From Sphingopyxis sp. GW247-27LB (lineage in GTDB: Bacteria > Pseudomonadota > Alphaproteobacteria > Sphingomonadales > Sphingomonadaceae): DNA of 53,078 nt. The notes under the pieces are model-generated. The model searched no databases. It was not told the origin of the DNA and worked only from the letters and a program-made list of their open reading frames with translations. The stretch is from NCBI RefSeq assembly GCF_002277025.1, contig NZ_NIWD01000011.1:1279-54356 (forward strand). Reading direction: 5' to 3'. The position numbers and the translations under genes are program-made. Below are positions 23,135 to 29,694 of the stretch, piece by piece. Position 1 is the stretch's first letter. Each line of letters begins with the position of its first letter.

Positions 23135-23620
23135 GCCTGTCTGATAGTGCGGTGACGGTCGTTGCATCAAACTCAGCTTGCCTTGCTCCCATTGCCAGTG
23201 CGCCGGTGCCGCAAAAGCGATCGATAACGATCATGTAGGGTGGACATCCGATCACTATATGGTGCGTCACCGCGGCGTGCCCGGATAATCGTCGCCGCGC
23301 CGTCGCACGTCGCCCGAATGATCGCTGCAATGCCGAGACCGGCACCCGAGACCGCGGCTAGAATTGGGAGGTAGATATGCAGATAGGCGTGCATCGGACG
23401 TTCCATTCATCGGCGTTGCACCTGTTCTGACTGATTTTGCCAAGGTGCGTTACCGCCGTCATGTCAGGCAATTCCGTTCGATTGAATCGGCGGATATTAC
23501 GGCGGTGTCTCCTTGTATCGCGCGCAGGCGCGGCGCTCAAAACGATCAGAGCGAAACTTTCTCTGGAAGCGGCCCGACGCTGCGCTACGGCTCGACCCGT
23601 CGCGGTCCTCTTGATCTAAT
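23135..23620. other. Mostly non-coding stretch between cargo and element genes
   Basis: No strongly supported gene. The best candidate is a minus-strand frame from 23394 (or 23406) to 23173 with one hydrophobic segment (HAYLHIYLPILAAVSGAGLG) and a basic tail; it lacks a clear ribosome binding site. Other open frames here overlap one another and have biased, non-protein-like composition. The junction between defence cargo and element backbone must fall in this stretch. Confidence 0.4.
23173..23394 (-). CDS. Possible small single-pass membrane protein
   Basis: A 73-aa frame starting MHAYLHIYLPILAAVSGAGL. One N-terminal transmembrane helix is followed by an Arg-rich tail (IIRARRGDAPYSDRMSTLHD). 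No recognisable family and no clear Shine-Dalgarno sequence. It is listed because the hydrophobic/basic layout is protein-like; a chance open frame in GC-rich DNA is equally possible. Confidence 0.3.
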   Translation of the reverse strand: MHAYLHIYLPILAAVSGAGLGIAAIIRATCDGAATIIRARRGDAPYSDRMSTLHDRYRSLLRHRRTGNGSKAS

Positions 23621-23635
23621 GTTCTCTCTATGTTC
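23621..23635 (+). promoter_or_regulatory. LexA-type SOS box (GTTC-N7-GTTC)
   Basis: GTTC TCTCTAT GTTC is an exact match to the alphaproteobacterial LexA recognition motif GTTC-N7-GTTC. It ends 12 nt before the ATG of the DUF6771 gene and overlaps TATGTT (23630-23635), a possible -10 box. If bound by LexA it would silence the small-gene operon until DNA damage. No ribosome binding site follows, so the transcript may be leaderless. Confidence 0.55.
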
Positions 23636-23646
23636 TCATTGCCGCT

Positions 23647-23841
23647 ATGGCACAGATAAACCCGAGTCGAATCGCCGACACCATCCTCGCCGCGCCCGGT
23701 TGGGCGCGTCTTGGCATCACCGAGTCCAAGCCGCATCTTCGCACGGACGCCGCGCACGAACTGGCCCGCGTCATCGTCGAGGCGATCAAGGCCGGCGACG
23801 TGGGCGCGCCCGCGGCCGAGCAGCCGGCCTTGCCGCTCTAG
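23647..23841 (+). CDS. Small DUF6771-like protein
   Basis: A 64-aa protein (MAQINPSRIADTILAAPGWA, then LGITE, then AAHELARVIVEAI) of the small conserved family found on alphaproteobacterial conjugative islands. I associate it with DUF6771 by memory of the N-terminal motif. Function unknown; a helical DNA- or protein-binding role is possible. It sits directly behind the LexA-type box and is followed after 24 nt by the next element gene. Confidence 0.65.
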   Translation: MAQINPSRIADTILAAPGWARLGITESKPHLRTDAAHELARVIVEAIKAGDVGAPAAEQPALPL

Positions 23842-23865
23842 CGCCGGGCTTCGCGCGGCTGACCT

Positions 23866-24216
23866 ATGCGCCTGCGATCGTCGCGGCTCCGCTGGCTCGC
23901 GCTGGCGGTGCTTTACAATGTCATCGACGACACCGGACCCGATGCCTTCGAGCCGGGCATGGACGTGCGCTTGGCGCTCGCCATCCTCTTCGCGATGAGC
24001 GACGGCGACCGCGGCCCGTTCGAGGATTATTGGAACGGGCTACGCGATCCGCTCGCCTATACCGACCGCGACGGTGAGCGCGAATATGTCCGGCATACCC
24101 GCGCGCGGACCAATCTGTCCGGGATCGCGCGGCGCGTCGGCCTCGAAATGACGGTGCAGCTCATGGCGTCGCTCTCCAAAGGACAGAAGGCGAAGCGGGA
24201 TAGAATCTCGGGTTGA
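23866..24216 (+). CDS. Conserved hypothetical protein of the conjugative element
   Basis: A 116-aa soluble-looking protein (LRWLALAVLYNVIDDTG, DVRLALAILFAMSDGDRGPF, RTNLSGIARRVGLEM). The mostly helical pattern and good codon use support a real gene. I do not recognise a named domain. A stop codon just upstream makes ATG 23866 the first possible ATG. It lies with the DUF6771 gene in a small element-backbone cluster before the arsenic cargo. Confidence 0.6.
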   Translation: MRLRSSRLRWLALAVLYNVIDDTGPDAFEPGMDVRLALAILFAMSDGDRGPFEDYWNGLRDPLAYTDRDGEREYVRHTRARTNLSGIARRVGLEMTVQLMASLSKGQKAKRDRISG

Positions 24217-24234
24217 AGGACGCTCGGGCCGTTG

Positions 24235-24423
24235 TCAGCCGGGGTTGGCGGCGACGCCGCCCGGATCGCTCGGCGGCGGCGTATCGAGCAGCAGGCGCAC
24301 CCGTTCCATGTCGGCAAGCAACGTCTCGATTTGCGGGCGAACCGCGCCATACATGCGGGGATGGCTGGCGAGCGTGTCCCTGATTTCCTCGATCGCGTCG
24401 AAAAGAGTGTCCGAAACCGCCAT
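24235..24423 (-). CDS. Small helical hypothetical protein
   Basis: A 62-aa protein (MAVSDTLFDAIEEIRDTLAS, then YGAVRPQIETLLADMERVRL) that forms two amphipathic helices. ATG 24423 is preceded on the minus strand by GGAGACGATGA, a fair ribosome binding site. It is convergent with the upstream gene, 18 nt apart. Function unknown. Confidence 0.5.
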   Translation of the reverse strand: MAVSDTLFDAIEEIRDTLASHPRMYGAVRPQIETLLADMERVRLLLDTPPPSDPGGVAANPG

Positions 24424-24513
24424 TCATCGTCTCCATCTGCGAAGCGATATTGCGCCATAACGGGCCGGATTTCAAACGGGGCGCTGCGCGGGGTTATGTG
24501 TGCAGGTTGTGTT

Positions 24514-24553
24514 TCCCGGCAAGCCGGGCGACTGCGGCTTTGCTGCGCCGGGC
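24514..24553 (+). repeat. Left copy of imperfect 40-bp direct repeat flanking the arsenic operon
   Basis: The 40 nt beginning TCCCGGCAAGCCGGGCGAC match 27121-27160 at 34 of 40 positions in the same orientation. Each copy also contains a small CCGG..CCGGG dyad. The two copies bracket the ars operon exactly, which suggests that the operon arrived by an event that duplicated or recombined this sequence. Confidence 0.7.
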
Positions 24554-24606
24554 GGGGCGCGTCTGCTCGCGCCCCTTGACTCAATTATAATACGGATATA
24601 CCCGTA
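24554..24606 (+). promoter_or_regulatory. Ars operon promoter/operator region
   Basis: A perfect 8-bp hairpin (GGGGCGCG 24554-24561, CGCGCCCC 24568-24575) is followed by TTGACT (24576), TATAAT (24586-24591) and the dyad TACGG-ATATAC-CCGTA (24591-24606). An AT-rich dyad over the promoter is what ArsR-family repressors bind. AGGAG at 24626-24630 is the ribosome binding site of the first gene. The exact -35/-10 pairing is unclear. Confidence 0.6.
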
Positions 24607-24637
24607 ATATCATCGAGTCGTTATCAGGAGCCACCTC

Positions 24638-25090
24638 ATGAAGCGTATCCATCTGCACGTTAGCGTGCCCGATCTTGGCGCGTCGATTCCCTTTTACGAG
24701 ACGCTGTTCGGCGCCGCGCCTGTCGTCGTGAAGGACGATTACGCCAAATGGATGCTCGACGATCCCAAGGTCAACTTCGCGATCTCCGAGCGTGCGCGGG
24801 CGACCGGCATCGACCATATCGGTATCCAGGTCGATAGCGCCGACGAACTCGGCGAGCTTGCAGGCCGGCTCAAGGCCGCCGGGGCGGACACGTTCGATCA
24901 GGAAGCGACCACCTGCTGCTATGCGCAGTCGGATAAGAGCTGGGTCCGCGATCCCGCGGGCGTTCGCTGGGAAACCTTCTTCAATTTCGGCGAAGCGACC
25001 AGCTATGGTGAGGACGAGCTATTGCCGGAGCCTGTCGCCGCCTGCTGCGTCCCCGCCGACGCGCCCGCAGCGAAGCAGGCGTGCTGCTGA
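24638..25090 (+). CDS. arsI: ArsI/CadI-family VOC metalloenzyme (organoarsenical lyase)
   Basis: A 150-aa vicinal-oxygen-chelate protein of the ArsI/CadI group. ArsI cleaves the C-As bond of trivalent organoarsenicals. Visible features are the metal-site His in MKRIHLHVSVPDLG, FYETLFGAAPV, IDHIGIQVDS, the conserved Cys pair in TTCCYAQSDKSWVRDPAG, ETFF near the end of the fold, and extra CC pairs at the C-terminus (AACCVP, QACC) that may bind arsenic. AGGAG sits 7 nt before ATG 24638. The stop overlaps the arsR start, so it is the first gene of a four-gene arsenic operon. Confidence 0.85.
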   Translation: MKRIHLHVSVPDLGASIPFYETLFGAAPVVVKDDYAKWMLDDPKVNFAISERARATGIDHIGIQVDSADELGELAGRLKAAGADTFDQEATTCCYAQSDKSWVRDPAGVRWETFFNFGEATSYGEDELLPEPVAACCVPADAPAAKQACC

Positions 25091-25446
25091 TGGACGCGAA
25101 CGCCGCCGTCGCCTCGCTCTCGGCTCTCGCGCATCCGGGACGTCTTGAGGTGTTCCGACTGCTCGTTCGCGCCGGCGCCGACGGCATGGCTTCCGGCGAC
25201 ATCGCGCGCGCGGCGGGCCATGTGCCGCAGACCCTCTCTGGCAATTTGAACATCCTCGGTCACGCCGGGCTCGTCTCTTCGCGGCGCGAGGGCCGCTCGA
25301 TCATCTATACCGCCGATTATGCCGCCATGACCGACCTGCTCGGATTCCTGATGGAGGATTGCTGCGGCGGCGCCCCGGAGATCTGCGCGCCGCTCGCCGA
25401 TGTCGTCACTAGGGCCGCGTGCTGCCAGCCCGGAGCCGCTCAATGA
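25090..25446 (+). CDS. arsR: ArsR-family arsenic-responsive repressor
   Basis: A 118-aa winged-helix ArsR/SmtB repressor: LSALAHPGRLEVFRLLV, then the recognition helix region GHVPQTLSGNLNILGHAGLV, then the beta-wing REGRSIIYTADY. Cysteines near the C-terminus (EDCCGGAPEIC, AACC) are likely the As(III)-sensing ligands, a placement seen in some ArsR subtypes rather than the classic CVC helix site. It likely represses its own operon at the dyad near 24591-24606. ATG 25090 overlaps the arsI stop, and its own stop overlaps the arsC ATG. Confidence 0.9.
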   Translation: MDANAAVASLSALAHPGRLEVFRLLVRAGADGMASGDIARAAGHVPQTLSGNLNILGHAGLVSSRREGRSIIYTADYAAMTDLLGFLMEDCCGGAPEICAPLADVVTRAACCQPGAAQ

Positions 25447-25970
25447 CCGACCGCGTCTTCAACATCCTGTTCCTCTGCACCGGCAACTCCGCCCGCTCGA
25501 TCCTCGCCGAGAGCGCGATGAACAAGCTCGGCGAAGGCCGGTTCCGCGGCTATTCCGCGGGCAGTTTCCCCAAGGGCGCAGTCAACCCCGACGTGCTGCA
25601 GTTCCTCACCCGCATCGGCTATCCGACCGAAGGCCTGCGTTCGAAGAGCTGGGAGGAGTTCTCGAAGCCCGACGCGCCGGCGATGGATTTCGTGTTCACC
25701 GTCTGCGACGATGCCGCTGGCGAGACGTGTCCGATCTGGCCCGGACACCCGATGACCGCGCATTGGGGCATCGAAGACCCGAGCCATGTCGAGGGCAACG
25801 ATATCGAGCGCGAACGCGCCTTCGTCACCGCGCTGCGCTATCTCGAGAACCGCATCAAGCTGTTCCTGGCGCTGCCGTTCAACCAACTCGACGCGATGGC
25901 CTTGAAGGCCCATGTTCGCGAGATCGGTCAGACCGAAGGCGCGAGCAGCCGACGCGGCGACGTCGCGTGA
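25443..25970 (+). CDS. arsC: Arsenate reductase, low-molecular-weight phosphatase type
   Basis: A 175-aa protein with the LMW-PTP P-loop CTGNSARS (about residues 12-19), the hallmark of thioredoxin-coupled ArsC enzymes that reduce As(V) to As(III). Further features are YSAGSFPKG, DFVFTVCDDAAGETCP with additional redox cysteines, and the HWGIEDPS motif with the catalytic-acid Asp. Product As(III) is exported by the Acr3 pump encoded next. ATG 25443 overlaps the arsR stop; the stop overlaps the acr3 GTG. Confidence 0.92.
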   Translation: MTDRVFNILFLCTGNSARSILAESAMNKLGEGRFRGYSAGSFPKGAVNPDVLQFLTRIGYPTEGLRSKSWEEFSKPDAPAMDFVFTVCDDAAGETCPIWPGHPMTAHWGIEDPSHVEGNDIERERAFVTALRYLENRIKLFLALPFNQLDAMALKAHVREIGQTEGASSRRGDVA

Positions 25971-27031
25971 GCGACGCGGCCGTGGCGCCGAAGCCGGCGA
26001 TCGGCACCTTCGAACGCTATCTGAGCCTTTGGGTCGCGGCGTGCATCGCCGTCGGTATTATGCTCGGCTACGCGCTGCCGGGCCTGTTCGCCTTCATCGC
26101 GTCGGCCGAGGTTGCGCGCGTGAACATCGTCGTCGCGCTGCTCATCTGGCTGATGATCGTGCCGATGCTGCTCAAGATCGACCTCGGTGCGCTGGGATCG
26201 GTGCGCCGGCACTGGAAGGGCGTCGGCGTCACGCTCTTCATCAACTGGGCGGTGAAGCCGTTTTCGATGGCGCTGCTCGGCACCTTCTTCCTCGGCTATC
26301 TGTTCCGCCCCTGGCTGCCCGACGCCGAGATCGGCTCCTATATCGCCGGCCTCATCCTGCTCGCCGCCGCGCCCTGCACCGCGATGGTGTTCGTGTGGTC
26401 CAACCTGTGCGACGGCGAGCCCAACTACACGCTGAGCCAGGTCGCGCTCAATGACATCATCATGGTGTTCGCATTCGCGCCGCTCGTCGCGCTGCTGCTC
26501 GGGGTCGCGTCGATTACCGTGCCGTGGGACACGCTGCTCATCTCGGTCCTGCTCTACATCGTCGTGCCGGTGATCGCCGCGCAGTTCATCCGGCGCGCGC
26601 TGCTGGGCCGAGGCGGACAGCCTGCGCTCGATCGGCTGCTTGCCCCACTCGGTCCGGTGTCTCTTATCGCGCTCCTCACTACGCTCATTTTGCTGTTCGG
26701 ATTCCAGGGCGAGGCGATCATCGCGCATCCGCTGGTTATCGCGCTCATCGCCGTGCCGATCCTCATACAGGTCTATTTCAATGCCGGGCTGGCCTATTGG
26801 CTGAGCCGCCGCTTCGGCGTCGCTTGGTGTGTCGCCGCACCCGCCGCGCTGATCGGCGCGTCCAACTTCTTCGAGCTGGCCGTCGCCGCCGCGATCAGCC
26901 TGTTCGGACTCGGATCTGGCGCCGCGCTCGCCACCGTCGTCGGCGTGCTGGTCGAGGTGCCGGTGATGCTTTCGGTCGTCGCACTCGTGAAGAAGACCCG
27001 GCCTTGGTATGAGCGGCCGTTGCCCACATAA
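25967..27031 (+). CDS. acr3: Acr3-family arsenite efflux permease
   Basis: A 354-aa integral membrane protein with about ten helices. It has Acr3 signatures: YLSLWVAACIAVGIMLGY, the first-half Asn/Trp region FINWAVKPFSM, and the conserved cysteine segment AAPCTAMVFVWSNLCDGEPN with the Cys essential for As(III) transport. The second-half counterpart is AALIGASNFFELAVA. It exports arsenite using the proton motive force. The start is GTG 25967, overlapping the arsC stop by 4 nt; the next in-frame ATGs fall well inside the first helix. Last gene of the operon. Confidence 0.92.
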   Translation: MSDAAVAPKPAIGTFERYLSLWVAACIAVGIMLGYALPGLFAFIASAEVARVNIVVALLIWLMIVPMLLKIDLGALGSVRRHWKGVGVTLFINWAVKPFSMALLGTFFLGYLFRPWLPDAEIGSYIAGLILLAAAPCTAMVFVWSNLCDGEPNYTLSQVALNDIIMVFAFAPLVALLLGVASITVPWDTLLISVLLYIVVPVIAAQFIRRALLGRGGQPALDRLLAPLGPVSLIALLTTLILLFGFQGEAIIAHPLVIALIAVPILIQVYFNAGLAYWLSRRFGVAWCVAAPAALIGASNFFELAVAAAISLFGLGSGAALATVVGVLVEVPVMLSVVALVKKTRPWYERPLPT

Positions 27032-27120
27032 TTAGGCGCTAGCGCGGTCGCGACTACCGACGATGGAGGGCCGGGATGGGTTTCGCCCGCGGCCAGAAGC
27101 GCAGCAGATTGCGGCGTCTG

Positions 27121-27160
27121 TCCCGGCAAACCGGGCCACCGGGGCTTTGCTGCGCTAGGC
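27121..27160 (+). repeat. Right copy of imperfect 40-bp direct repeat flanking the arsenic operon
   Basis: The 40 nt starting TCCCGGCAAACCGGGCCAC match 24514-24553 at 34 of 40 positions, same orientation, 90 nt after the acr3 stop. The sequence that follows this copy probably represents the original continuation of the element backbone. Confidence 0.7.
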
Positions 27161-27283
27161 TCCTTCGTCGCCAAGCTCCGTCGAGCCGCTGCGCGTCTCG
27201 CCCCATCCGGGCGACAATCCCCTGACGGGGGCAGCTACGCTATTGAATCGCGCGCGCGGCGCGCGATGGGGATCTAGAGCCAG

Positions 27284-27535
27284 TTCGTTTCCATCGCACC
27301 CTACGCCGTCTCGCAGCGTCCCTGGCGTGCCACACGCATTTTCGGCGACAAGGAGTTGCGTCGCTGGGAAGCTCCGACAGGCAAAATGGGGGCGGCGGCT
27401 TTTGCTTCTCCTTGAGAAGCGCCGCCCCCATTTTGCCAGTCTGCGCTAAACCCATCGACCGTGCCTCTTGTCGCCAAGAAATGCGCACGGCACTGGGGAC
27501 TTGCGACGACGGCTCCGGGTGCGATGGGAAACGAC
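27284..27535. repeat. About 250-bp imperfect inverted repeat with a perfect central hairpin
   Basis: The left half (27284 onward, TTCGTTTCCATCGCACCC...) matches the reverse complement of the right half (ending 27535) over about 70 nt with scattered mismatches, including CGCATTT and GGCGACAAG blocks. At the centre, 27380-27396 and 27421-27437 are perfect 17-nt complements (GGCAAAATGGGGGCGGC). A second perfect 7-bp stem (27404-27410 with 27414-27420) caps it, with a 7-nt bulge at 27397-27403. No convincing gene lies inside. It could be an origin, a recombination site, a small non-autonomous element or a structured RNA. Confidence 0.7.
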
Positions 27536-27567
27536 CAGCCTCCAGCTCCTTCTCCCTGTCGGAATGG

Positions 27568-27632
27568 ATCGGCCGCTACTCGCGGCCGATGCGTTTTTGT
27601 TGTTCTCCGGGGCCGCTGGTCGCGGCCCTTTT
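27568..27632 (+). terminator. Two tandem terminator-like hairpins
   Basis: Hairpin one: ATCGGCCGC (27568-27576) pairs with GCGGCCGAT (27582-27590) and is followed by GCGTTTTTG. Hairpin two: GGGCCGC (27610-27616) pairs with GCGGCCC (27622-27628) followed by TTTTC. Together they would insulate the DUF736-ardC genes downstream from upstream transcription, or end an RNA made from the inverted-repeat region. Confidence 0.6.
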
Positions 27633-27704
27633 CTTGCTCCGACCCACCAGGCACGATGGAATTGTGTCAAGAAATCAATGTTCTAGGGTCAATCCTTCTA
27701 GTCT

Positions 27705-27718
27705 TATATAAGTATAAA
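27705..27718 (+). promoter_or_regulatory. AT-rich -10 region before the DUF736 gene
   Basis: TATATAAG (27705-27712) and TATAAA (27713-27718) form an AT-rich island in GC-rich DNA, 56-69 nt before the DUF736 start, and are the likely -10 elements. No convincing -35 box is present at 17-nt spacing. Confidence 0.45.
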
Positions 27719-27773
27719 TGCCGCTGGACGGCGGACTTACTTGAACAGAAATCGACTAGATGGAGTGAAGGAT

Positions 27774-28205
27774 ATGAATATCGGTAAATTCATTCGCAAA
27801 GATAACGGCAGCGTGAACGGCTTCATTGCCGAGCCCACCTATGGCTTCGGCCATGTTTACATCGTGAAGGCCGAGGTGAAGGAAGGGAGCAAGCCGCGCT
27901 TCGACCTTATGACCCCGACGCCGATCAATCGCCCCTTCAAACTCGGCTCGCTCTGGGAGGATGCCGCGCAGGAAACCGGCGAGGTTTATTTGAGCGGCTA
28001 TATCGAGAGCGGCCAGTCGGGCCATGTGAAGATTCGCCTGTTGCGGTCGCGCGAGAATCCCAACGTCTGGAACGTGGTTCGCAACCTGCCCGGCGATCAT
28101 CGCAGCGGTGCGGAGGTCGTCGAGCTTCCGCAACCCCCCGCGCCCAAGCGCCAGCGCAAGCCCAAGACACTCGCCCCGGTCGAGCCGGAGCGCGAGGCCG
28201 CCTGA
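27774..28205 (+). CDS. DUF736 family protein
   Basis: A 143-aa protein with a DUF736-type core: MNIGKFIRKDNGSVNGFIAE, then GHVYIVKAEVKEGSKPRFDL, PIGR-like PINRPFKLGSLWE, and EVYLSGYIESG...VKIRLL. A Pro/Lys/Arg-rich tail follows. DUF736 proteins are near-universal companions of Trb-type conjugative elements in alphaproteobacteria, upstream of ArdC, and may bind single-stranded DNA; the function is unproven. GAAGGAT lies just before ATG 27774. The AT-rich region upstream probably holds its promoter. Confidence 0.8.
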   Translation: MNIGKFIRKDNGSVNGFIAEPTYGFGHVYIVKAEVKEGSKPRFDLMTPTPINRPFKLGSLWEDAAQETGEVYLSGYIESGQSGHVKIRLLRSRENPNVWNVVRNLPGDHRSGAEVVELPQPPAPKRQRKPKTLAPVEPEREAA

Positions 28206-28269
28206 CTGACTTGAGGGGGAGCGCGCCGCTCCCCCGATAGTCCCCCACATTCGAGAAGGAGCCTTCGCC

Positions 28270-29190
28270 ATGACGAAGGGAACGACGCGCCGTGCGCGCG
28301 GCGGCGGGAACCCGCGCGACCTTTACGCCGATGTTACCGCCAAGATCATCGCAGAACTGGAACAAGGCCGCTTCCCTTGGGTGCAGCCCTGGGACGCCGC
28401 CCCGACCATGCCCCGCAACGCCGTGACCGGACGCCGCTATTCCGGCGTGAACATCCTCTTGCTTTGGTCGGCCGCGATGGAGCGCGGCTATTCCGTCGCG
28501 GGCTGGTTGACCTTCCGCCAAGCCTTGAACGCGGGCGGCAACGTCAAGAAGGGCGAGAAGGGAACGCTCGTCGTCTATGCCGACACCTTCGTTCCCGATG
28601 GCGAGAAGGTCCGCGCCGCCGAAAACGGCGAGGAACCGAGCGCCATTCATTTCCTCAAATGCTTCACCGTGTTCAACGTCGCGCAATGCGAAGGCTTGCC
28701 CGAGAAGATCGCGGGCGACCCCGCGCCGCGCCCGCTGCCCGAAATCATTCCCGAAGCCGAGGCGCTGATAAAGGCGACCGGCGCAGATTTTCGGATTGGC
28801 GGTAACGACGCCTTCTATGTGCCGTCGCAAGATTATGTGCAGGTGCCGCCGCTGTCGGCCTTCCGCGATGCGAATGATTTTTACGATACCGCCTTTCACG
28901 AACTGGCGCACTGGACAGGCGGCGAGAAGCGGCTGAACCGCGAAGCGAAAGGCCGTTTCGGCTCGCCCGAATATGCGCGCGAGGAACTAATCGCGGAAAT
29001 TTCCGCCGCCTTCATCGGCGCGAACATCGGCTTGGTCCCGACCGTGCGCCACGCCGATTATCTCGGCTTTTGGCTCGACATTTTGCGCGAGGACAAGCGC
29101 GCCATTTTCCGCGCCACCAGTCAGGCGACCAAGGCCGCCGATTATATCCTCGCCTTTCGTGAGGGCGAGGAACGGAGGGAGGCGGCATGA
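28270..29190 (+). CDS. ardC: ArdC-type antirestriction protein
   Basis: A 306-aa protein. The N-terminal ArdC domain (about 12-150, DLYADVTAKIIAELEQGRFP, then WVQPWDA) binds single-stranded DNA in characterised homologues. The C-terminal zincin-like metallopeptidase domain has FHELAHWTGGEKRLNRE (HExxH) and a downstream EELIAEISAAF glutamate ligand. It protects incoming single-stranded DNA from host restriction during conjugation. GAGAAGGAG is 11 nt upstream. Its stop overlaps the DUF2958 start (ATGA). Confidence 0.88.
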   Translation: MTKGTTRRARGGGNPRDLYADVTAKIIAELEQGRFPWVQPWDAAPTMPRNAVTGRRYSGVNILLLWSAAMERGYSVAGWLTFRQALNAGGNVKKGEKGTLVVYADTFVPDGEKVRAAENGEEPSAIHFLKCFTVFNVAQCEGLPEKIAGDPAPRPLPEIIPEAEALIKATGADFRIGGNDAFYVPSQDYVQVPPLSAFRDANDFYDTAFHELAHWTGGEKRLNREAKGRFGSPEYAREELIAEISAAFIGANIGLVPTVRHADYLGFWLDILREDKRAIFRATSQATKAADYILAFREGEERREAA

Positions 29191-29609
29191 TGCTCTTGAC
29201 CCCCGACCTTCACCGCGCCTTGCGCGCCAACAACGACGCGCGCCGAGCCGCCGTCATCGGCGGACAGACCGAACCCGACCCCCCGCCGCTCGTCAAATTC
29301 TTCAATCCATGCGGCGCGGCGACGTGGCTCGCGACCGAATTGCAGGAGGATGACGATACGCTTTTCGGCCTCGCGGACCTTGGTTTCGGCACCCCGGAAC
29401 TTGGCTATTTCAGCCTCAACGAGATTGCCAGTGTCCGCTTGCCGTTCGGCCTTGGCATTGAGCGCGATCTGGATTTCCAGACCGGCCACAGGCTTTCGAC
29501 ATGGGCGGCATGGTCGCGCCGCGCCGGTTCGATCAGCGCCGCCGAAACCTTACTGAATCGCCTCGCCAGCGCGGGGAATGACGACGAGATTCCGCCATCG
29601 GGCGGATAA
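29187..29609 (+). CDS. DUF2958 family protein
   Basis: A 140-aa protein with the DUF2958 pattern: LLTPDLHRALRANNDAR, PPLVKFFNPCGAATWLATEL, DTLFGLADLGFGTPELGYFS and LPFGLGIERDLDF. DUF2958 proteins accompany ArdC in conjugative elements; their activity is unknown. The 4-nt overlap with ardC shows co-translation. Confidence 0.82.
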   Translation: MMLLTPDLHRALRANNDARRAAVIGGQTEPDPPPLVKFFNPCGAATWLATELQEDDDTLFGLADLGFGTPELGYFSLNEIASVRLPFGLGIERDLDFQTGHRLSTWAAWSRRAGSISAAETLLNRLASAGNDDEIPPSGG

Positions 29610-29694
29610 CGCGCGGCGCGTCTCGCCGCATCCCTAAGCCGGTCCGCCCACTCGCAAAAATCGACGGACCGGCACCTTATGAAAGGTGACGACC

